The notes under the pieces were generated by a model. The model worked only from the letters and a program-made list of their open reading frames with translations, did no database searches and had not been told where the DNA came from. Positions 32,896 to 34,888 of a stretch of DNA of 34,888 bases are shown here, piece by piece. How positions within the stretch are numbered: position 1 is the stretch's first letter; every line of letters starts with the position of its first letter. Source of the stretch: Sphingobium sp. (lineage in GTDB: Bacteria > Pseudomonadota > Alphaproteobacteria > Sphingomonadales > Sphingomonadaceae); NCBI GenBank assembly GCA_022652485.1, contig JALCRK010000037.1:1-34888 (forward strand), given 5' to 3'. Both the position numbers and the translations under genes were made by a program.

Positions 32896-34888
32896 ATGAC
32901 CAAATATGTCTATCGCTTTGGCGGCGATGCGAATGACGGCGGAAAAGGCGACAAAAATCTGCTCGGCGGCAAGGGCGCGAACCTCGATGGCATGGCGTCG
33001 ATCGGCCTGCCGGTGCCTCCGGGCTTCACGATAACGACCGAGATGTGCACCCGCTATTATGCGGATGGCGAGGTATTCCCCGATTCGCTGCGCGAGGAGG
33101 TGAAGGCCGGGATCGCGCATATCGAGGGCGTGACGGGCAAGCGCTTCGGCAATGCGGCGGACCCGCTTCTGGTCTCGGTGCGCTCCGGCGCGCGTGTCTC
33201 GATGCCGGGCATGATGGACACGGTGCTGAACCTCGGCCTCAATGACGAGACGGTGCAGGGGCTGGCCGCCACCTCCGGCGACGAGCGCTTCGCGTGGGAC
33301 AGCTATCGCCGTTTCATCCAGATGTATTCCGATGTGGTGCTGGAGCTGGATCATGGCGCGTTCGAGGAAGCGCTGGAGATCGCGAAGGAAGACAAGGATT
33401 ATCATCTCGATACGCAGATGAGCGCGGATGACTGGAAGGCGCTGGTCGGCGAATACAAGAAGCTGGTCGAGAAGCTGTGGGGCAAGCCGTTCCCGCAGGA
33501 TGTGCATGATCAGCTCTGGGGCGCGATCTCCGCAGTGTTCGGCAGCTGGCAGTCTGACCGCGCGAAGGTCTATCGCCGGTTGAACAGCATCCCCGGCGAA
33601 TGGGGCACTGCCGTCAACGTGCAGGCGATGGTGTTCGGCAATATGGGCGATACGTCCGCTACGGGTGTGGCGTTCACGCGCGATCCCGCGACCGGCGAGA
33701 ACGCCTATTATGGCGAATATCTCATCAATGCGCAGGGCGAGGATGTCGTCGCGGGCATTCGCACGCCGCAGTACCTCACCAAGGCCGCGCGCGAGCGGGC
33801 AGGGGCGAAGCCGCTCTCGATGGAAGAGGCGATGCCGGAGACTTACGCCGAGCTGGCTCGGGTGTTCAACATCCTCGAAACCCATTATCGCGACATGCAG
33901 GACATCGAGTTCACGGTGCAGCAGGGCAAGCTCTGGATGCTCCAGACCCGCTCCGGCAAGCGCACCGCCAAGGCCGCATTGAAGATCGCGGTCGATATGG
34001 CGACCGAGGGGCTTATCAGCGAGGAGGAAGCGGTCGCCCGTGTCGACCCCGCAGCATTGGATCAGCTGCTCCACCCGACGCTCGATCCCAAGGCGCCGCG
34101 CGATGTGCTGACCAAGGGTCTGCCCGCCTCTCCGGGCGCGGCGTCAGGTGCGATCGTGTTCGATGCCGATACGGCCGAACGGCGCGCCGAGCTGGGCGAG
34201 AGTGTCATCCTCGTGCGCATCGAAACCTCGCCGGAGGATATTCACGGGATGCACGCCGCGAAGGGCATCCTCACCGCGCGTGGCGGTATGACCAGCCACG
34301 CCGCTGTGGTGGCGCGCGGCATGGGCCGCCCCTGCGTCTCCGGCGCGGGCAGCCTCGCCATTGACGCCAAGGCGAAGACCCTGCGCGTCTCGGGCCGCGA
34401 TCTGAAAGAGGGCGACATCATCACCATCGACGGCGCGACCGGCGAGGTGATGGCGGGCGAAGTCCCCACCGTGCAGCCGGAGCTGGCCGGCGATTTCGGC
34501 ACGTTGATGGGCTGGGCCGACAAGGTGCGCCGTTTGAAGGTCCGCACCAACGCCGAGACGCCGCTCGATTGCCGCACCGCGCGCGATTTCGGCGCGGAAG
34601 GCATTGGCCTCTGCCGCACCGAGCATATGTTCTTCGAAGCGGGCCGCATCACAGCCGTGCGCCAGATGATCCTCGCCGAGAACGAGGCCGGGCGGCGCGA
34701 GGCGCTGGCGAAGCTGCTCCCCGAACAGCGCAGCGACTTCACCGAGATTTTCGAGGTGATGGCCGGGCTTCCCGTCACCATCCGCCTGCTCGATCCGCCG
34801 CTGCACGAGTTCCTGCCACATGAAGAGGCGGAGTTCGAGGAAGTGGCGAAGGCGACCGGCATCGGCGTCGTGGCGCTGAAGCAGCGCG
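32896..34888 (+). CDS. ppdK: Pyruvate, phosphate dikinase (3' end outside window)
   Basis: The enzyme interconverts pyruvate, ATP and phosphate with PEP, AMP and pyrophosphate. The first 664 residues are present, about three quarters of the usual length. The frame is open to the window edge. It starts MTKYVYRFGG and shows LLGGKGANLDGMASIGLPVPPGFTITTE, VSVRSGARVSMPGMMDTVLNLGLN and QDIEFTVQQGKLWMLQTRSGKRTAKAA of the nucleotide-binding part. The phosphohistidine motif GGMTSHAAVVARGMGRPC has H468. The C-terminal barrel begins RTEHMFFEAGRI and RLLDPPLHEFLPH. It lies 62 bases after glyS, with no terminator seen, so it may be cotranscribed with glyQS. Confidence 0.97.
   Translation, partial: MTKYVYRFGGDANDGGKGDKNLLGGKGANLDGMASIGLPVPPGFTITTEMCTRYYADGEVFPDSLREEVKAGIAHIEGVTGKRFGNAADPLLVSVRSGARVSMPGMMDTVLNLGLNDETVQGLAATSGDERFAWDSYRRFIQMYSDVVLELDHGAFEEALEIAKEDKDYHLDTQMSADDWKALVGEYKKLVEKLWGKPFPQDVHDQLWGAISAVFGSWQSDRAKVYRRLNSIPGEWGTAVNVQAMVFGNMGDTSATGVAFTRDPATGENAYYGEYLINAQGEDVVAGIRTPQYLTKAARERAGAKPLSMEEAMPETYAELARVFNILETHYRDMQDIEFTVQQGKLWMLQTRSGKRTAKAALKIAVDMATEGLISEEEAVARVDPAALDQLLHPTLDPKAPRDVLTKGLPASPGAASGAIVFDADTAERRAELGESVILVRIETSPEDIHGMHAAKGILTARGGMTSHAAVVARGMGRPCVSGAGSLAIDAKAKTLRVSGRDLKEGDIITIDGATGEVMAGEVPTVQPELAGDFGTLMGWADKVRRLKVRTNAETPLDCRTARDFGAEGIGLCRTEHMFFEAGRITAVRQMILAENEAGRREALAKLLPEQRSDFTEIFEVMAGLPVTIRLLDPPLHEFLPHEEAEFEEVAKATGIGVVALKQR

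Noticed and set aside
32830..34074. Minus-strand 414-codon frame opposite ppdK
   Set aside because: The plus strand reads as continuous PpdK to the window edge, with catalytic His; the antisense product is unrecognisable.

Overview
The window is a GC-rich, tightly packed chromosomal segment of an alphaproteobacterium, most likely a sphingomonad (Sphingomonadales). The assignment rests on the run ahcY–divL–tsaE–amgK–murU–addB–addA–trxA, on a DivL-type pseudo-histidine kinase, on AddAB in place of RecBCD, and on the general look of the proteins. It is inferred from reading, not from a search. No phage, plasmid, CRISPR array or complete insertion sequence was seen. Almost everything is housekeeping, and the unusual features are small elements placed in or between core genes.

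Layout. (1) 1-12002, all + strand: the 3' end of ahcY and its terminator; divL; then tsaE, amgK and murU with 4-base overlaps; addB and addA; and trxA behind its own promoter. (2) 12003-15150: truA and fmt on the minus strand, bracketed by two copies of a long perfect palindrome, then recR and def on the plus strand. (3) 15151-20278: an AT-richer gap with a 55-aa ORF whose ribosome binding site lies in a hairpin, then rmuC, a minus-strand tRNA-Pro(GGG), and yajC-secD-secF. (4) 20275-26038: a glycosyltransferase and an XRE-type regulator (minus), a DUF6456 protein (plus), Sua5/TsaC (minus), a DUF815 ATPase (plus), and a sorbosone-dehydrogenase-like protein with a 59-aa membrane protein (minus). 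(5) 26239-34888, all + strand: a 69-aa protein, ppc (broken by a one-base frameshift in a G7 run), glyQ, glyS (carrying in-frame palindromic insertions and an AT-rich internal block), and the 5' part of ppdK.

Shared pathways. AmgK and MurU recycle peptidoglycan sugars to UDP-MurNAc. TsaE and Sua5/TsaC act in tRNA t6A synthesis. Fmt and Def form the N-formylmethionine cycle. AddAB, RecR and RmuC act in recombination and repair. YajC-SecD-SecF is the accessory Sec complex. Ppc and PpdK act on phosphoenolpyruvate.

Points most worth a second look: the covarying palindrome pair around truA-fmt; in-frame palindromic elements and a mosaic block inside glyS; the small ORF with a sequestered Shine-Dalgarno sequence; the ppc frameshift; and the Tyr-for-His substitution in DivL. 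I found no convincing wholly new multi-gene system.
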